Shown: positions 53,363 through 62,429 of the stretch, piece by piece
How the letters are laid out: each line of letters opens with the position of its first letter
How positions within the stretch are numbered: position 1 is the stretch's first letter
From: Ruegeria_C sp041537905
GTDB lineage: Bacteria; Pseudomonadota; Alphaproteobacteria; Rhodobacterales; Rhodobacteraceae
Assembly (NCBI RefSeq): GCF_041537905.1
Contig: NZ_JBGRUO010000004.1
Coordinates: 248,001 to 312,000 of the forward strand
Direction: 5' to 3'
Length of the DNA stretch: 64,000 nucleotides
Notes under the pieces: model-generated
Databases searched by the model: none
What the model was told of the DNA's origin: nothing
Seen by the model: the letters and a program-made list of their open reading frames with translations, nothing else
Made by a program: the position numbers and the translations under genes

Positions 53363-53386
53363 AAAATCCGGCTGCGGCCGGATTTT
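53363..53386. terminator. Perfect 10-bp stem terminator after the tRNA-like element
   Basis: AAAATCCGGC (53363-53372) and GCCGGATTTT (53377-53386) form a perfect stem with loop TGCG. The T-rich end is present on both strands, so it may act bidirectionally. Confidence 0.85.
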
Positions 53387-53639
53387 CTCGTTGTATTCGG
53401 GGGTCATGCGTGAAGGGCTGAGCACTGGCCCTAGCGGCAGGAAGCCCGGAAGCGGTCTCTCAGTGCCCATATTCTCCGGACCTCATGACTACGCCGATTT
53501 GGTGAATTGATTGTAAGCCATTGGTCCGAATTGCTTTTCGCGGGCCGCGCCTTGAACACTTCGACGGCGGTCGTGCTCTAAAGATGGAACACAGATCGAA
53601 CCAGCACTGGTCAACTATATCGGTGGAAACCAGGCCGCT
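53387..53639. other. Non-coding end of the island
   Basis: About 250 bases between the terminator and the last gene of the restriction operon. I see no gene and no second copy of the tRNA-Arg 3' end. A terminator for the restriction operon should lie here but is not obvious. Confidence 0.4.
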
Positions 53640-54611
53640 TCAGTCATCGCGCATCGCTTTCTGCATTCCCCATGAACATGAGGAACAAAGGCCATCAAGG
53701 GTGTTGTAGTCTTCCGGATCACACTCGGTTTCGCATAGATCGCAGATCAACCGGTCCTCGTTGCAAAAGACGCATTTGCGATCCCAGCGACTCCAAGACT
53801 CTCGGTCGCAGATCGGACAAGTCGTGACCGAAGGCATTCCGCCATCTTTCGCGACAGAGTAGGCCTCTTGATCGTTCACATCGCCAAAGGCTTTTTCAAA
53901 CAAAGGTTTTCGGTCGATCTCCTCACCGCATTCAGCACACTCAATCCAGAGATTATCGAACGCCATGTTCTCAGTCTCAACACACCGGACCAGCGGCGAC
54001 GAACAATGTGGACACCTGAGAAATGGCAAAGCACGTGTGAATATCTCACCGCTCCACGCCACGGTTTTGAACGTGTCGCGGCACCGGGCCTGTTGCGTGT
54101 CAAATATCTCTCTGTTTTCTAGAAGCTTCTGCCAAACCGTATCTTCAAATACCTCCAGTGGCTCCTCTTCCAGATGCTCGACCATCAGCCGCTCAATTAG
54201 GGGCATCGCGGAGGCCAGCACCTCGCGCGCAACGGTAGGTGTCGCCTTAAGGAAAAGGTGCTCGGCGTCGTTGCGGATGTTCGCCAACTTCGTAAGCCGA
54301 TCCCAGTCGAGTTCGAGATCGAGGCTCTTGAACCGCTCTTCGATGAGGCGTCGATCGACAGTATTGCGGTGTGCCTTCTTAGGCTTCATAAGCACAGTAC
54401 CGTCGGCCTGCTTCTCCGGCACCAAATCCTTATAGATCAAGGCCCCTTCCGATCCCGCGGGGGACTCATTCCAGAGTACCTGCTTGCAGAGCAAAAGAAC
54501 GCCCGCGTAGAGGTTTCGGATTGCGGAAAGCAAGCGGCGCTCATCGTCGGCCTCAAAATCCTCGACGCCAAGTTCGATGGACAGAACCGCATTCTCTAAC
54601 AGTTCTTTCAT
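53640..54611 (-). CDS. HEPN-like and multi-zinc-ribbon protein of the restriction operon
   Basis: A 323-residue protein not recognised as a named family. The N-terminal half (about 1-150) is helical and contains LTKLANIRNDAEHLF: Arg113-Asn114 with His118 gives an Rx4H motif like the HEPN ribonuclease active site. The C-terminal half has paired cysteines C200/C203 with C225/C228, C265/C268 with C280/C283, and C290/C293 with C309/C312, suggesting three zinc ribbons. It starts 2 bases after the hsdR stop, so it belongs to the operon. A role as a nucleic-acid-binding or RNase effector is inference. Confidence 0.7.
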   Translation of the reverse strand: MKELLENAVLSIELGVEDFEADDERRLLSAIRNLYAGVLLLCKQVLWNESPAGSEGALIYKDLVPEKQADGTVLMKPKKAHRNTVDRRLIEERFKSLDLELDWDRLTKLANIRNDAEHLFLKATPTVAREVLASAMPLIERLMVEHLEEEPLEVFEDTVWQKLLENREIFDTQQARCRDTFKTVAWSGEIFTRALPFLRCPHCSSPLVRCVETENMAFDNLWIECAECGEEIDRKPLFEKAFGDVNDQEAYSVAKDGGMPSVTTCPICDRESWSRWDRKCVFCNEDRLICDLCETECDPEDYNTLDGLCSSCSWGMQKAMRDD

Positions 54612-54613
54612 GT

Positions 54614-57600
54614 TCAGTAGTACTCTCGGATGTAGCCGTAGGCCCGCTCGAACAGTTCAGCGTGTTGGTGGAGCTTGTATTTGAACAGGGTCTGCCGAAG
54701 CGCCTTCTTCACCTCCCGTTCGCCAGCATGGGTGGTCTGCCAGCCATCGAAACGCACTGCACGGACGATCTCGTCGATGTCGTCCACGACGCGTTTGACC
54801 ATGATCGGCGTTTCGCCACTCTTTGCGTCCTCGAAGAGCTCGGTGAGAGCAGCTTTGCCGCGGTCAATGTCTTCGTCGACGGGCGTCTCACGCTCCATCT
54901 TCACAACGTCTTTTGCGAGTTCGAGCAGCTCTTTCAGAAAATCGATGCTGAGCAACAGCCCCTGCTGGTGGCGGTTCTTTAGATCCTCAAGACGCTCGGC
55001 CAACGCCTTGTAATGAGGATTGCCGGTGTGTTTGCGCAACCGGCCCGTCAGCTTGACGGAGATTTCCTTCGCTTTCTTATCAGGGTCCGGGTTGCCGAGA
55101 ACCGCCTCCAACAGTTCTGCGTCCATCACCAGAGTGTCGAGGTCATCCCGTACGGCATCGACATGAACATTTTCGTGGATCAGCTCAATCGTCTTCGCGC
55201 CCAGACGGTGCCAGAGCAGCCGCCCAGTGCCCGTAGACGGCTTGAGCGACTCGTAGACCTGCGCGAGCCAGCGATAGTCCTTCTCGTGGGGCGTCAGGAC
55301 CGGGTCCGGAGATAGCGCTTCCCAGATGCGGCTCAGCACACTGAAATCCGACGCGAAGGCGTCTCGGCGCCCATCGTTCGGCAGGCAGTCCTGCGCGGCG
55401 ATCAAGCCCTCGTAGCCGGTGAGGGCCCGGTCGACACCGGCGAAGTACTCCAGGCACTTCTGGATCGCGGACGGCAGCATCGCGGCCAGTTCGGCGATGT
55501 TGGACACGGCCTTCTGAACGCCCTTCTCGTCGAACTTCAGCGCCTGGGCGACGTCGTCGAAGATCCCGAGATAATCGACTATAAGCCCGTGGGTCTTCTG
55601 CACTCCATAGGGACGGTTCGTTCGGCAGATCGCCTGGAGCAGCGTGTGGTCGCGCAGCGGCTTGTCCAGGTACATCGTCTGCAGGATTGGGGCATCGAAG
55701 CCGGTCAGCAGCTTTGACGTCACGATGATGATCTTCAGTGGGTCCTTCGGGTCACGGAACCGGTCCAGCAGCTTCTCTTCGGCATCCCGGTCGCGCCGGT
55801 AGGCGGCATACTCATCCTCGCCGCTGTTGACCGACATGACGATGTCTGACGTTTCAGGCGGCAGGTGCTTGTCGAGTTCCTTTTTGTACAGAACGCAGCT
55901 TTCCCGGTCGAAGGTGACCACTTGAGCGCCAAACCCGTTCGGCTGGACCTTCGCTTGAAAGTGTTGCGCAATGTCGGCGCAGATTGCGCTGATACGTTCT
56001 GGCGCCTTCACCAGGATCGACATCTTCGCGGCGGCGCGGCCGAGCTTGTCCCTGTCCTCGTCCGTCAGACCCTCGGTCAGTTCCGCATAGGCCGCCTCGA
56101 TCGCCTGCTGGTCGATGTGCAGGTCCACAAGCCGTGGCTCGAAATGCAGCTCCTTTGTCGCGCCGTCACGGATCGAGTCGTTGAGCCCGTAGCGGCTCAT
56201 GTAGCCGTTCTCGTCGATCTCCGAACCAAACGCATAGAACGTATTGCGATTGGCGCGGTTGATGGGCGTCCCCGTCAAGCCGAACAGGAACGCGTTCGGC
56301 AGCGCCTCACGCATCTTGCGCCCCAAGTCGCCTTCCTGCGTGCGGTGCGCTTCGTCGACCATGACGATGATGTTGTCGCGGTCGTTCAGCACGCCGTCCG
56401 CCTCGGCGAACTTGTGGATCGTGGTGATGACGACCTTGCGCACGTCCTTGGCCAGCAGATCGGCCAGTTCCTTGCGGCTGTCGGTCCGCACCAGGTTGGC
56501 CATGTCTGCGGCATAGAAGGTGCCAGCGATCTGGCTGTCGAGGTCGATGCGGTCGACCACCACCAGTACGGTCGGGTTCTTCAGCGCCGGGTGCAGACGC
56601 AACTTCTTTGAGGCGAACAGCATCAACAGTGACTTGCCGGAGCCCTGAAAGTGCCAGATCAGACCCTTGCGCACCTGGCCCGCGACGACGCGCTCGACGA
56701 TCTTGTTGACGCCCTCGACCTGTTGGTAGCGGGCGATGATCTTGATGTGCTGCTTGCCCTTCTGCGTGGCGAAGGCGGTGAAGTTGGCGAGCAGGTCCAG
56801 CACCATCGCGGGGCGCAGCATGTCGGTGACGGCCTTTTCGACCTCGCCCATCGATTGCATCGCATCTTCATCCGTCCGCCACGGGCCCCAGAGATCGACG
56901 GGCATGCGGACAGAGCCGTAGCGGTATTCCTTCCCCTCGGTGGCGACCGAGAAGACGTTCGGCACGAAGAGCTCTGGCACGTTCTTCTCGTAATCGTCAT
57001 GGACCTGGAGCGCGGCGTCGAGCCAGCTTTGGCTGGAGCGGACCGGCGTCTTGGCCTCGATCAGGACGAGCGGCAGGCCGTTGACCAGCAGCACCAGATC
57101 GGCGCGCTTTTCGGTCTTGCCGGCGCGGAAGGTGAATTGCTGGGTGACGACGAAGCTGTTCTGCTCGATGTCGTCGAAGTCGATCAGGCGGATGGTGACA
57201 TGCTGTCCGTCGGCGCCGAAGGGCATGGAGCGTTCGCCGAGCATCCAGGCGGCGAACTCCTCGTTGGCCTTCACCAGCCCGTCCGAGCGCGCGCTCATGA
57301 CGATGGCGCGCAGGCGGTAGAGCACGTCGTCCACGCGGGACGGGTTGGCGGCGATGTCCGGGTTCAGGCGGATCAAGGCGTCGCGCAGATAGGGCTCGAC
57401 CAGCGCTTCCTGCGTCTGCCGCGGCAGGTCGGCAGGGCCGACGAAATGCCAACCGAGGCCAGAGAAACGGCTTCCATGACGCGCGAGACCATGCTCGGCC
57501 AAGGCAGGTCCATCGCTCCCAGCAAGGCGATCCCGAATGAACGCCTCCACAGTATTCGCCTCGTTAAAATTGCTCATCGGTCTAATATTTCCCTCGAAAT

Positions 57601-58153
57601 TCGAAGGTACATCACCATTTGCAGAAACACTAATCAGTCTGATTGGATTCAAAAGAACACGCAATCGCTCATGGGCTTTCGGCGACAATAGCAATCGTTG
57701 TGCAGCGTCTTCCGGGACAGAAATTGTCAAAATCACACTGCCTTGCTCCACGGAGACGACAACAACGTCCTTGGGGCACGCATCTAGCACCGCCGACACA
57801 GCGGCAAGCACGCGTTCTTTCTCGGTCTCGAAAGCGTCGGTCGTCATGTCCAACTTCAACGACAGCACCTGCTTTGGCCCGACCTTATCGGGCACACCCC
57901 GGTATCGCGCTACCCAAGGCTTGGCCTTATAAAGCTGCATCGTTTTCTTGTCCCAGCCTTCATCATGGGACTTTTTGTGACAAAGGCTGCAGAGCACGAT
58001 CAGGTTTTCAAACGAATGATCCTGCGTTTCTGCCCAAGGGACTATGTGCGCCTTTTCGAGCGACACATGCTCCCCACACGCGCAGCAGCGGTGGCCACAC
58101 TCTACCATGAGTTCTCTCTGGATATCGGCCGGGATTACAGGGCGAGAGGACAC
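54614..58153 (-). CDS. hsdR: HNH-fused type I restriction endonuclease subunit R
   Basis: An 1179-residue chimera starting at GTG 58153. Residues 20-65 are an HNH nuclease (Cys23/Cys26, His36 in AHIVPW, Asn50, Cys55/Cys58-His59). Residues about 95-180 form a small alpha/beta module with VVSVEQGSVILTISVPEDAA. From Met193 a complete HsdR follows: PD-(D/E)xK nuclease Asp352, Glu366, Lys368 (IEAKTP), Walker A GSGKS at 504-508, DEAH at 600-603, later helicase motifs and a helical C-terminus. Met193 has GAGGGA 12 bases upstream and could start a normal-length 987-residue HsdR. It cuts DNA after translocation with HsdM and HsdS. Confidence 0.92.
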   Translation of the reverse strand: MSSRPVIPADIQRELMVECGHRCCACGEHVSLEKAHIVPWAETQDHSFENLIVLCSLCHKKSHDEGWDKKTMQLYKAKPWVARYRGVPDKVGPKQVLSLKLDMTTDAFETEKERVLAAVSAVLDACPKDVVVVSVEQGSVILTISVPEDAAQRLLLSPKAHERLRVLLNPIRLISVSANGDVPSNFEGNIRPMSNFNEANTVEAFIRDRLAGSDGPALAEHGLARHGSRFSGLGWHFVGPADLPRQTQEALVEPYLRDALIRLNPDIAANPSRVDDVLYRLRAIVMSARSDGLVKANEEFAAWMLGERSMPFGADGQHVTIRLIDFDDIEQNSFVVTQQFTFRAGKTEKRADLVLLVNGLPLVLIEAKTPVRSSQSWLDAALQVHDDYEKNVPELFVPNVFSVATEGKEYRYGSVRMPVDLWGPWRTDEDAMQSMGEVEKAVTDMLRPAMVLDLLANFTAFATQKGKQHIKIIARYQQVEGVNKIVERVVAGQVRKGLIWHFQGSGKSLLMLFASKKLRLHPALKNPTVLVVVDRIDLDSQIAGTFYAADMANLVRTDSRKELADLLAKDVRKVVITTIHKFAEADGVLNDRDNIIVMVDEAHRTQEGDLGRKMREALPNAFLFGLTGTPINRANRNTFYAFGSEIDENGYMSRYGLNDSIRDGATKELHFEPRLVDLHIDQQAIEAAYAELTEGLTDEDRDKLGRAAAKMSILVKAPERISAICADIAQHFQAKVQPNGFGAQVVTFDRESCVLYKKELDKHLPPETSDIVMSVNSGEDEYAAYRRDRDAEEKLLDRFRDPKDPLKIIIVTSKLLTGFDAPILQTMYLDKPLRDHTLLQAICRTNRPYGVQKTHGLIVDYLGIFDDVAQALKFDEKGVQKAVSNIAELAAMLPSAIQKCLEYFAGVDRALTGYEGLIAAQDCLPNDGRRDAFASDFSVLSRIWEALSPDPVLTPHEKDYRWLAQVYESLKPSTGTGRLLWHRLGAKTIELIHENVHVDAVRDDLDTLVMDAELLEAVLGNPDPDKKAKEISVKLTGRLRKHTGNPHYKALAERLEDLKNRHQQGLLLSIDFLKELLELAKDVVKMERETPVDEDIDRGKAALTELFEDAKSGETPIMVKRVVDDIDEIVRAVRFDGWQTTHAGEREVKKALRQTLFKYKLHQHAELFERAYGYIREYY

Positions 58154-58251
58154 TAGATCAAACCCAGTGGACGGACGTTGGTGGCGTCAAAGAGCCCGGC
58201 AAGGCGGGCGCAGACGAAGGCTTCGACGGTGTTGGATTCGTTGAATGTCAT
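58153..58251 (-). pseudogene. 5' stub of an older hsdR
   Basis: A 32-codon frame starting at ATG 58251, which overlaps the hsdS stop as ATGA, and ending TAG overlapping the GTG of the chimeric hsdR. Its first 19 residues, MTFNESNTVEAFVCARLAG, closely match HsdR from Met193 (MSNFNEANTVEAFIRDRLAG), but at DNA level the two differ at many codon positions. It looks like the original coupled start of an hsdR allele, cut short where a different HNH-hsdR gene joined. It may still serve to couple translation. Confidence 0.7.
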
Positions 58252-59393
58252 GGATACCCCACAACGCCCTCAATGAATTTCTTTTTGAGAGCCGCGACTT
58301 CATTCAGTCGAATCTCTGTTGATTGAATCTCTTGAAGTATCTGATTGTGCTGCGCAATTAGCTGGTCCTGAACGGTGTGATCTTCTACAGGGATAGCAGC
58401 TTGCTCAATGGTTTTGGCTTCTAATCGTTTGGTTCCATGGCTCGACTCCGCAGTGCGAGACAAAAACCATGGCCCCATCCATTCCGCCCATGCGGTTAGG
58501 TACTCGGGGCGAATCTTCGGGCTCGCTACTAGCGCTCTCAGGTCCTGATTAAACGCCATCGGTACTTGGCAAACTGAGACAGGGAACGTGTGCGCCAAGA
58601 TCATCCCGCGAACGACAATTAGAGATGCCTGTGCAGGAGCAATCTTCGCTGCTTTCCAACCCTCGTCGCTAAGGTGCTCTTCAGTATCCGACAGTTGGCG
58701 TACCTTCAGATCCTTGCCGCTCGCCCAAGGCAAGTTGCCGCCCCAATAGTTCTCTTTGGAACGGGAAGGGGTGCCACCGGATCGCAGGTCGACCACGCTC
58801 TTTAGTGGTAACCCGGCATCAAGACGCGGCATGAAATGATCGTTTAAGAATGAGATCCGGAGAGCGTCTAGTGAATCGAGGCTATTCCGGTAGCCATCAA
58901 TTGTGGCTTCAATCGCCACGCTTGCCTCTACCAATCTTGCCTGTTCCTGAATTGGCGGCAGAAGGAACTCCTCTTTAGCCAAAGCCTTCCAGTTAATGGT
59001 GGGAGACAGCGAGCCGACCGAAATGCTGAGCGCTCGCTCCATGAACAGATCACTTTGCATGAAGAAGGGCAGAAACTCCGGCAGCACGGTCTCTGGCTTA
59101 GCCCGCAGCACCATGGCGTGTGCCGAGCAGATCCCCTCGAAATCCGCCACCGCCACCTTGCGCTGATAGACCCGACGCTTGCCGAAGATGATGTCGCCCG
59201 GCTGGAACAGCAGCTTGGTGGACTCAACCTCGCTGGTGTCGCCCCAACGCCGGATGCGCAGGCTGTCAGGATCAAGGTGTTCCAGCCCGACATAACGCTC
59301 CACGTCAGTTTCATCAGGCATGACCCGCTTGTTGATCTGGTCCGCTAGCTGATCGAAGCGGTAAGAGACGAGTTTAGAAGGGCGCTCAAGCAT
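58248..59393 (-). CDS. hsdS: Type I restriction specificity subunit S
   Basis: A 381-residue protein with two target-recognition domains. The first runs to about residue 170, ending at LPPIQEQARLVEASVAIEAT, a coiled-coil spacer; the second includes DLRSGGTPSRSKENYWGGNL and PWASGKDLK, a common TRD pattern, and ends in another coiled coil (QLIAQHNQILQEIQSTEIRL). It sets the DNA sequence recognised by the enzyme. The ATG at 59393 overlaps hsdM by 8 bases; a longer frame upstream is antisense-like. Confidence 0.9.
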   Translation of the reverse strand: MLERPSKLVSYRFDQLADQINKRVMPDETDVERYVGLEHLDPDSLRIRRWGDTSEVESTKLLFQPGDIIFGKRRVYQRKVAVADFEGICSAHAMVLRAKPETVLPEFLPFFMQSDLFMERALSISVGSLSPTINWKALAKEEFLLPPIQEQARLVEASVAIEATIDGYRNSLDSLDALRISFLNDHFMPRLDAGLPLKSVVDLRSGGTPSRSKENYWGGNLPWASGKDLKVRQLSDTEEHLSDEGWKAAKIAPAQASLIVVRGMILAHTFPVSVCQVPMAFNQDLRALVASPKIRPEYLTAWAEWMGPWFLSRTAESSHGTKRLEAKTIEQAAIPVEDHTVQDQLIAQHNQILQEIQSTEIRLNEVAALKKKFIEGVVGYP

Positions 59394-60894
59394 CGGTATC
59401 CTCCGCCGGTTCGCGTCCGTCAAGCATATCGACCAGCCCATCCATGCCGGTCCAGAACTCCCGCCCCTCGGCATCGAAATTACCCCAGGCCAAAGCCAGC
59501 GAAACAGCATCCTCCCCGGCGACTTCCGCCTTGGGCTTTTTCACATAGCGGGCGATGGACATGTTCCCCTCCGCCGCCAGCACATCGGCATTGCTGACCA
59601 CTGCGGCAAAGCCGGGCGCGTCCGCGAACGCTTGATAGGCCGCAAAGATGCGGTCCTGATGCGCGTCGCGCAGGAAGCTCTGCGCCCGCTCGCGCGCGAT
59701 CTCTGCCACCGCGTCGATGAACAGGATGCGTCCCCGCCGTTCGGCCGGTTTGCTGCTGCGGCAGATGATGACGCAGGCCTCCATCGGTGAGTTGTAGAAC
59801 AGCCCCGGCCCGAGCCCGAGCACGCACTCCACCAGATCGGCCTCGATCAGCTTGCGCCGCATCTCGGCCTCTTCGTTGCGGAAGAGCACGCCATGCGGGA
59901 ACAGGACCGCGCAGCGCCCGGTCTCGGGGTTCATGGCTTTCAGGATATGCTGGAAGAAGGCGTAGTCTGCGCGCCCCTGCGGCGGGGTGCCGAGGAAGTT
60001 GCGCCCCCAGACATCCTTTTCCCACGCGCCGCGGTTCCATTTCTTGATGGAGTACGGCGGATTGGCGAGGACTACGTCGAAGGTGCGTAGCGCGTCGCCT
60101 TGCGCAAAGGCGGGGGCGGCCAGCGTGTTGCCGCTGGAAATCTGGAAGTCCGACACACCGTGGATGACGAGATTCATCCGGGCGATGGCGGCGGTGATGG
60201 TGATAAGCTCCTGCCCGTAAAGGCCCATGGTGCGCGTGTCGCCGCAGCGCCGCTTGGCTTCGGCAAGGCAAGAGATCAGCATGCCACCGGTGCCGCAGGT
60301 CGGGTCATAGATGCTTTCGCCCGACTGCGGTTCCAGCATCTGCGCCATCAGGTGGACCAGCGTGCGGTTGGTGTAGAATTCCTGCGCGGTGTGGCCGCTG
60401 TCGTCAGCGAACTTCTTGATGAGGTATTCGTAGCCGTTACCGAGCTCGTCCTCCGGCACGGCGGCGAGCGTTAGGTCCTGTTTCGAGAAGTGTTCGATCA
60501 GGTTCTTGAGCGTGGCGTCTGGCATCTGGCCCTTGTCGGTCCAGTTGGCGTTGCCGAAGACGCCTTGCAACCGTTCCGGGTTGGCGGCCTCGATGGCGAG
60601 GAAGGCCGAAAGCATGGCCCGCCCCACGTCCTTTGGCGCGCTGCGCACTTCGTTCCAATGTGCGCCCTCGGGAATGACGAAGCGGTCGTTGGCGGTGGCG
60701 GTCGCGTAACCCTCGTCGCCGGTCTCGTCGAGCGCCTCCTGGTAATCTTCGTCCCAGACGTCGGAGAGGCGTTTAAAGAACATCAGCGGGAAGATGTACT
60801 GCTTATAGTCGCTGGCATCGACGAGGCCCCGGAGCAGCGTCGCCGCGCCCCAGAGATAGCTTTCGAGCTCGCGCTGGGAGAGGTGTTCGGTCAT
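59386..60894 (-). CDS. hsdM: Type I DNA methyltransferase subunit M, second copy
   Basis: A 502-residue N6-adenine methyltransferase subunit. The N-terminal helical domain contains YIFPLMFFKRLSDVWDEDYQ; SAM motif I is YDPTCGTGGML and the catalytic motif IV is NPPY (VVLANPPYSIKKW). It is a clear but diverged paralogue of the preceding HsdM, which has NPPF. It overlaps the upstream hsdM by 4 bases and hsdS by 8. Confidence 0.93.
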   Translation of the reverse strand: MTEHLSQRELESYLWGAATLLRGLVDASDYKQYIFPLMFFKRLSDVWDEDYQEALDETGDEGYATATANDRFVIPEGAHWNEVRSAPKDVGRAMLSAFLAIEAANPERLQGVFGNANWTDKGQMPDATLKNLIEHFSKQDLTLAAVPEDELGNGYEYLIKKFADDSGHTAQEFYTNRTLVHLMAQMLEPQSGESIYDPTCGTGGMLISCLAEAKRRCGDTRTMGLYGQELITITAAIARMNLVIHGVSDFQISSGNTLAAPAFAQGDALRTFDVVLANPPYSIKKWNRGAWEKDVWGRNFLGTPPQGRADYAFFQHILKAMNPETGRCAVLFPHGVLFRNEEAEMRRKLIEADLVECVLGLGPGLFYNSPMEACVIICRSSKPAERRGRILFIDAVAEIARERAQSFLRDAHQDRIFAAYQAFADAPGFAAVVSNADVLAAEGNMSIARYVKKPKAEVAGEDAVSLALAWGNFDAEGREFWTGMDGLVDMLDGREPAEDTDA

Positions 60895-62429
60895 TGCAGC
60901 CAGCCTCCCTCGGTCAGGACCTTGCGCAGGTGATCCTCGGCCGCGCGCGCATCTGCAAGCGCCGTCTTGAAGGCTTCGACAGCCTCGGGCAGCGGTGGGA
61001 TATCCTCGCCGATGGGCGGCAGAACGTAGCGGGAGATGTTGAGCGTCCAGCCTTCCTTCTTGATCTCGTCGATGGTGGCGACCTTGGCGCGATCTTCGAC
61101 ATCCTCGAAGGCGCGATACCAGGCGACGATCTGGTCGCTGTGATCCTGATCGAGGAAGTTCTGCGCCCGGCCTTTGCGGAACAGGCTGGACGCGTCGATG
61201 ATCAGGACCTTGTTCTTACGCTCGGCGGGCTTCTTGCGCCGGAGCACGACCACGCAGCCCGCGAGCTGGGTGCCGTAGAACAGGTTCGGAGCCAGGCCGA
61301 TCACGGCCTCGATCATGTCGTTTTCGAGGAGCGCCTGACGGATCGTCCCCTCGGCCGACTTCCGGAACAGGGCGCCCTGAGGCAGGACGACGGCCATCCG
61401 GCTGTTCCCGGTCGGCGCCATCGACGAGATCATGTGCTGGACGAAAGCATAGTCCCCGTAGCTCTCGGGCGGGATGCCGTATTGGGTACGGCCCCACGGA
61501 TCGGCCTCCCACAGTTCGCGCCCCCATTCCTTCAGCGAGAACGGCGGGTTTGCAATGACGCAGTCGAATGTGGCGATGCCGCTCGTGCTCGAGTCGGTGA
61601 AAGCGGGGCTGCGCAGCGTGTCCTCGCGCGCGATCTGGAAGTCCTCGATCCCGTGCAGGACCAGGTTCATGCGCGCAATGGCGGAGGTGGTGAGGTTTTT
61701 CTCCTGGCCATAGATCTTGCCATAGAACATCCGCGGGTCGCCGCCCTTACGCATGACGTGCTCGATTGCGCCAAGCAGCATGCCGCCGGTACCGCACGTG
61801 GGGTCATAGATGCTCTCGCCTTCTTGCGGATCGAGGATCTCGACCATCATCCGCACGACGCTGCGCGGTGTGTAGAACTCGCCTGCTTTGTTGCGCCGGG
61901 TGACGTCGGCGAACTTGCCGATCAGGTATTCGTAGGCGTCCCCGAGGACATCAGTGCTGACCGCCTGATTGCCGAGCCCAATGTCCGAGAAACCTTCGAT
62001 CAGATCCTTGAGCAGTTCGTCCGAAAACTTCTCCTTATTACCCCAGTCTGCGGTCCCGAAAACGCGGAAGAGCGTGTCTGGGTTGGCCCGCTCGATCTCC
62101 TGCATGGCGCGGTGAAGCGCGGCACCAACGTTCGTCGCGGTTTCGCGAACATCATTCCAATGACAACCTTCGGGAACGACGAAACGGTGGATCTCGGGGA
62201 ACAGCGAAGGATCCGCCTCGCCATAGATCTCCTGCGCTTCGGCAGTCTCTTCATCCCAAACATCGGAAATGCGTTTGAAGAACAGGAGCGGCAGGATATA
62301 GCCCTTCCAATCGGTCCGATCGACTGCCGAGCCCCGCAGAGTGTTGGCTCCGTCCCAAAGGGCGGATTTGACTTCATTAACACCCAAGGAAGACCGATCC
62401 CTTTGAATTTTGGCGGCTTTCTCGTTCAT
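60891..62429 (-). CDS. hsdM: Type I DNA methyltransferase subunit M, first copy
   Basis: A 512-residue N6-adenine methyltransferase subunit. SAM motif I is YDPTCGTGGML, motif IV NPPF (CVIANPPFSLKEW), and the helical N-terminus includes YILPLLFFKRISDVWDEE. Both motifs are intact, so it should be active. The ATG at 62429 overlaps the DUF262 gene's stop (ATGA). Together with the next gene it gives two different HsdM proteins for one HsdS. Confidence 0.93.
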   Translation of the reverse strand: MNEKAAKIQRDRSSLGVNEVKSALWDGANTLRGSAVDRTDWKGYILPLLFFKRISDVWDEETAEAQEIYGEADPSLFPEIHRFVVPEGCHWNDVRETATNVGAALHRAMQEIERANPDTLFRVFGTADWGNKEKFSDELLKDLIEGFSDIGLGNQAVSTDVLGDAYEYLIGKFADVTRRNKAGEFYTPRSVVRMMVEILDPQEGESIYDPTCGTGGMLLGAIEHVMRKGGDPRMFYGKIYGQEKNLTTSAIARMNLVLHGIEDFQIAREDTLRSPAFTDSSTSGIATFDCVIANPPFSLKEWGRELWEADPWGRTQYGIPPESYGDYAFVQHMISSMAPTGNSRMAVVLPQGALFRKSAEGTIRQALLENDMIEAVIGLAPNLFYGTQLAGCVVVLRRKKPAERKNKVLIIDASSLFRKGRAQNFLDQDHSDQIVAWYRAFEDVEDRAKVATIDEIKKEGWTLNISRYVLPPIGEDIPPLPEAVEAFKTALADARAAEDHLRKVLTEGGWLQ

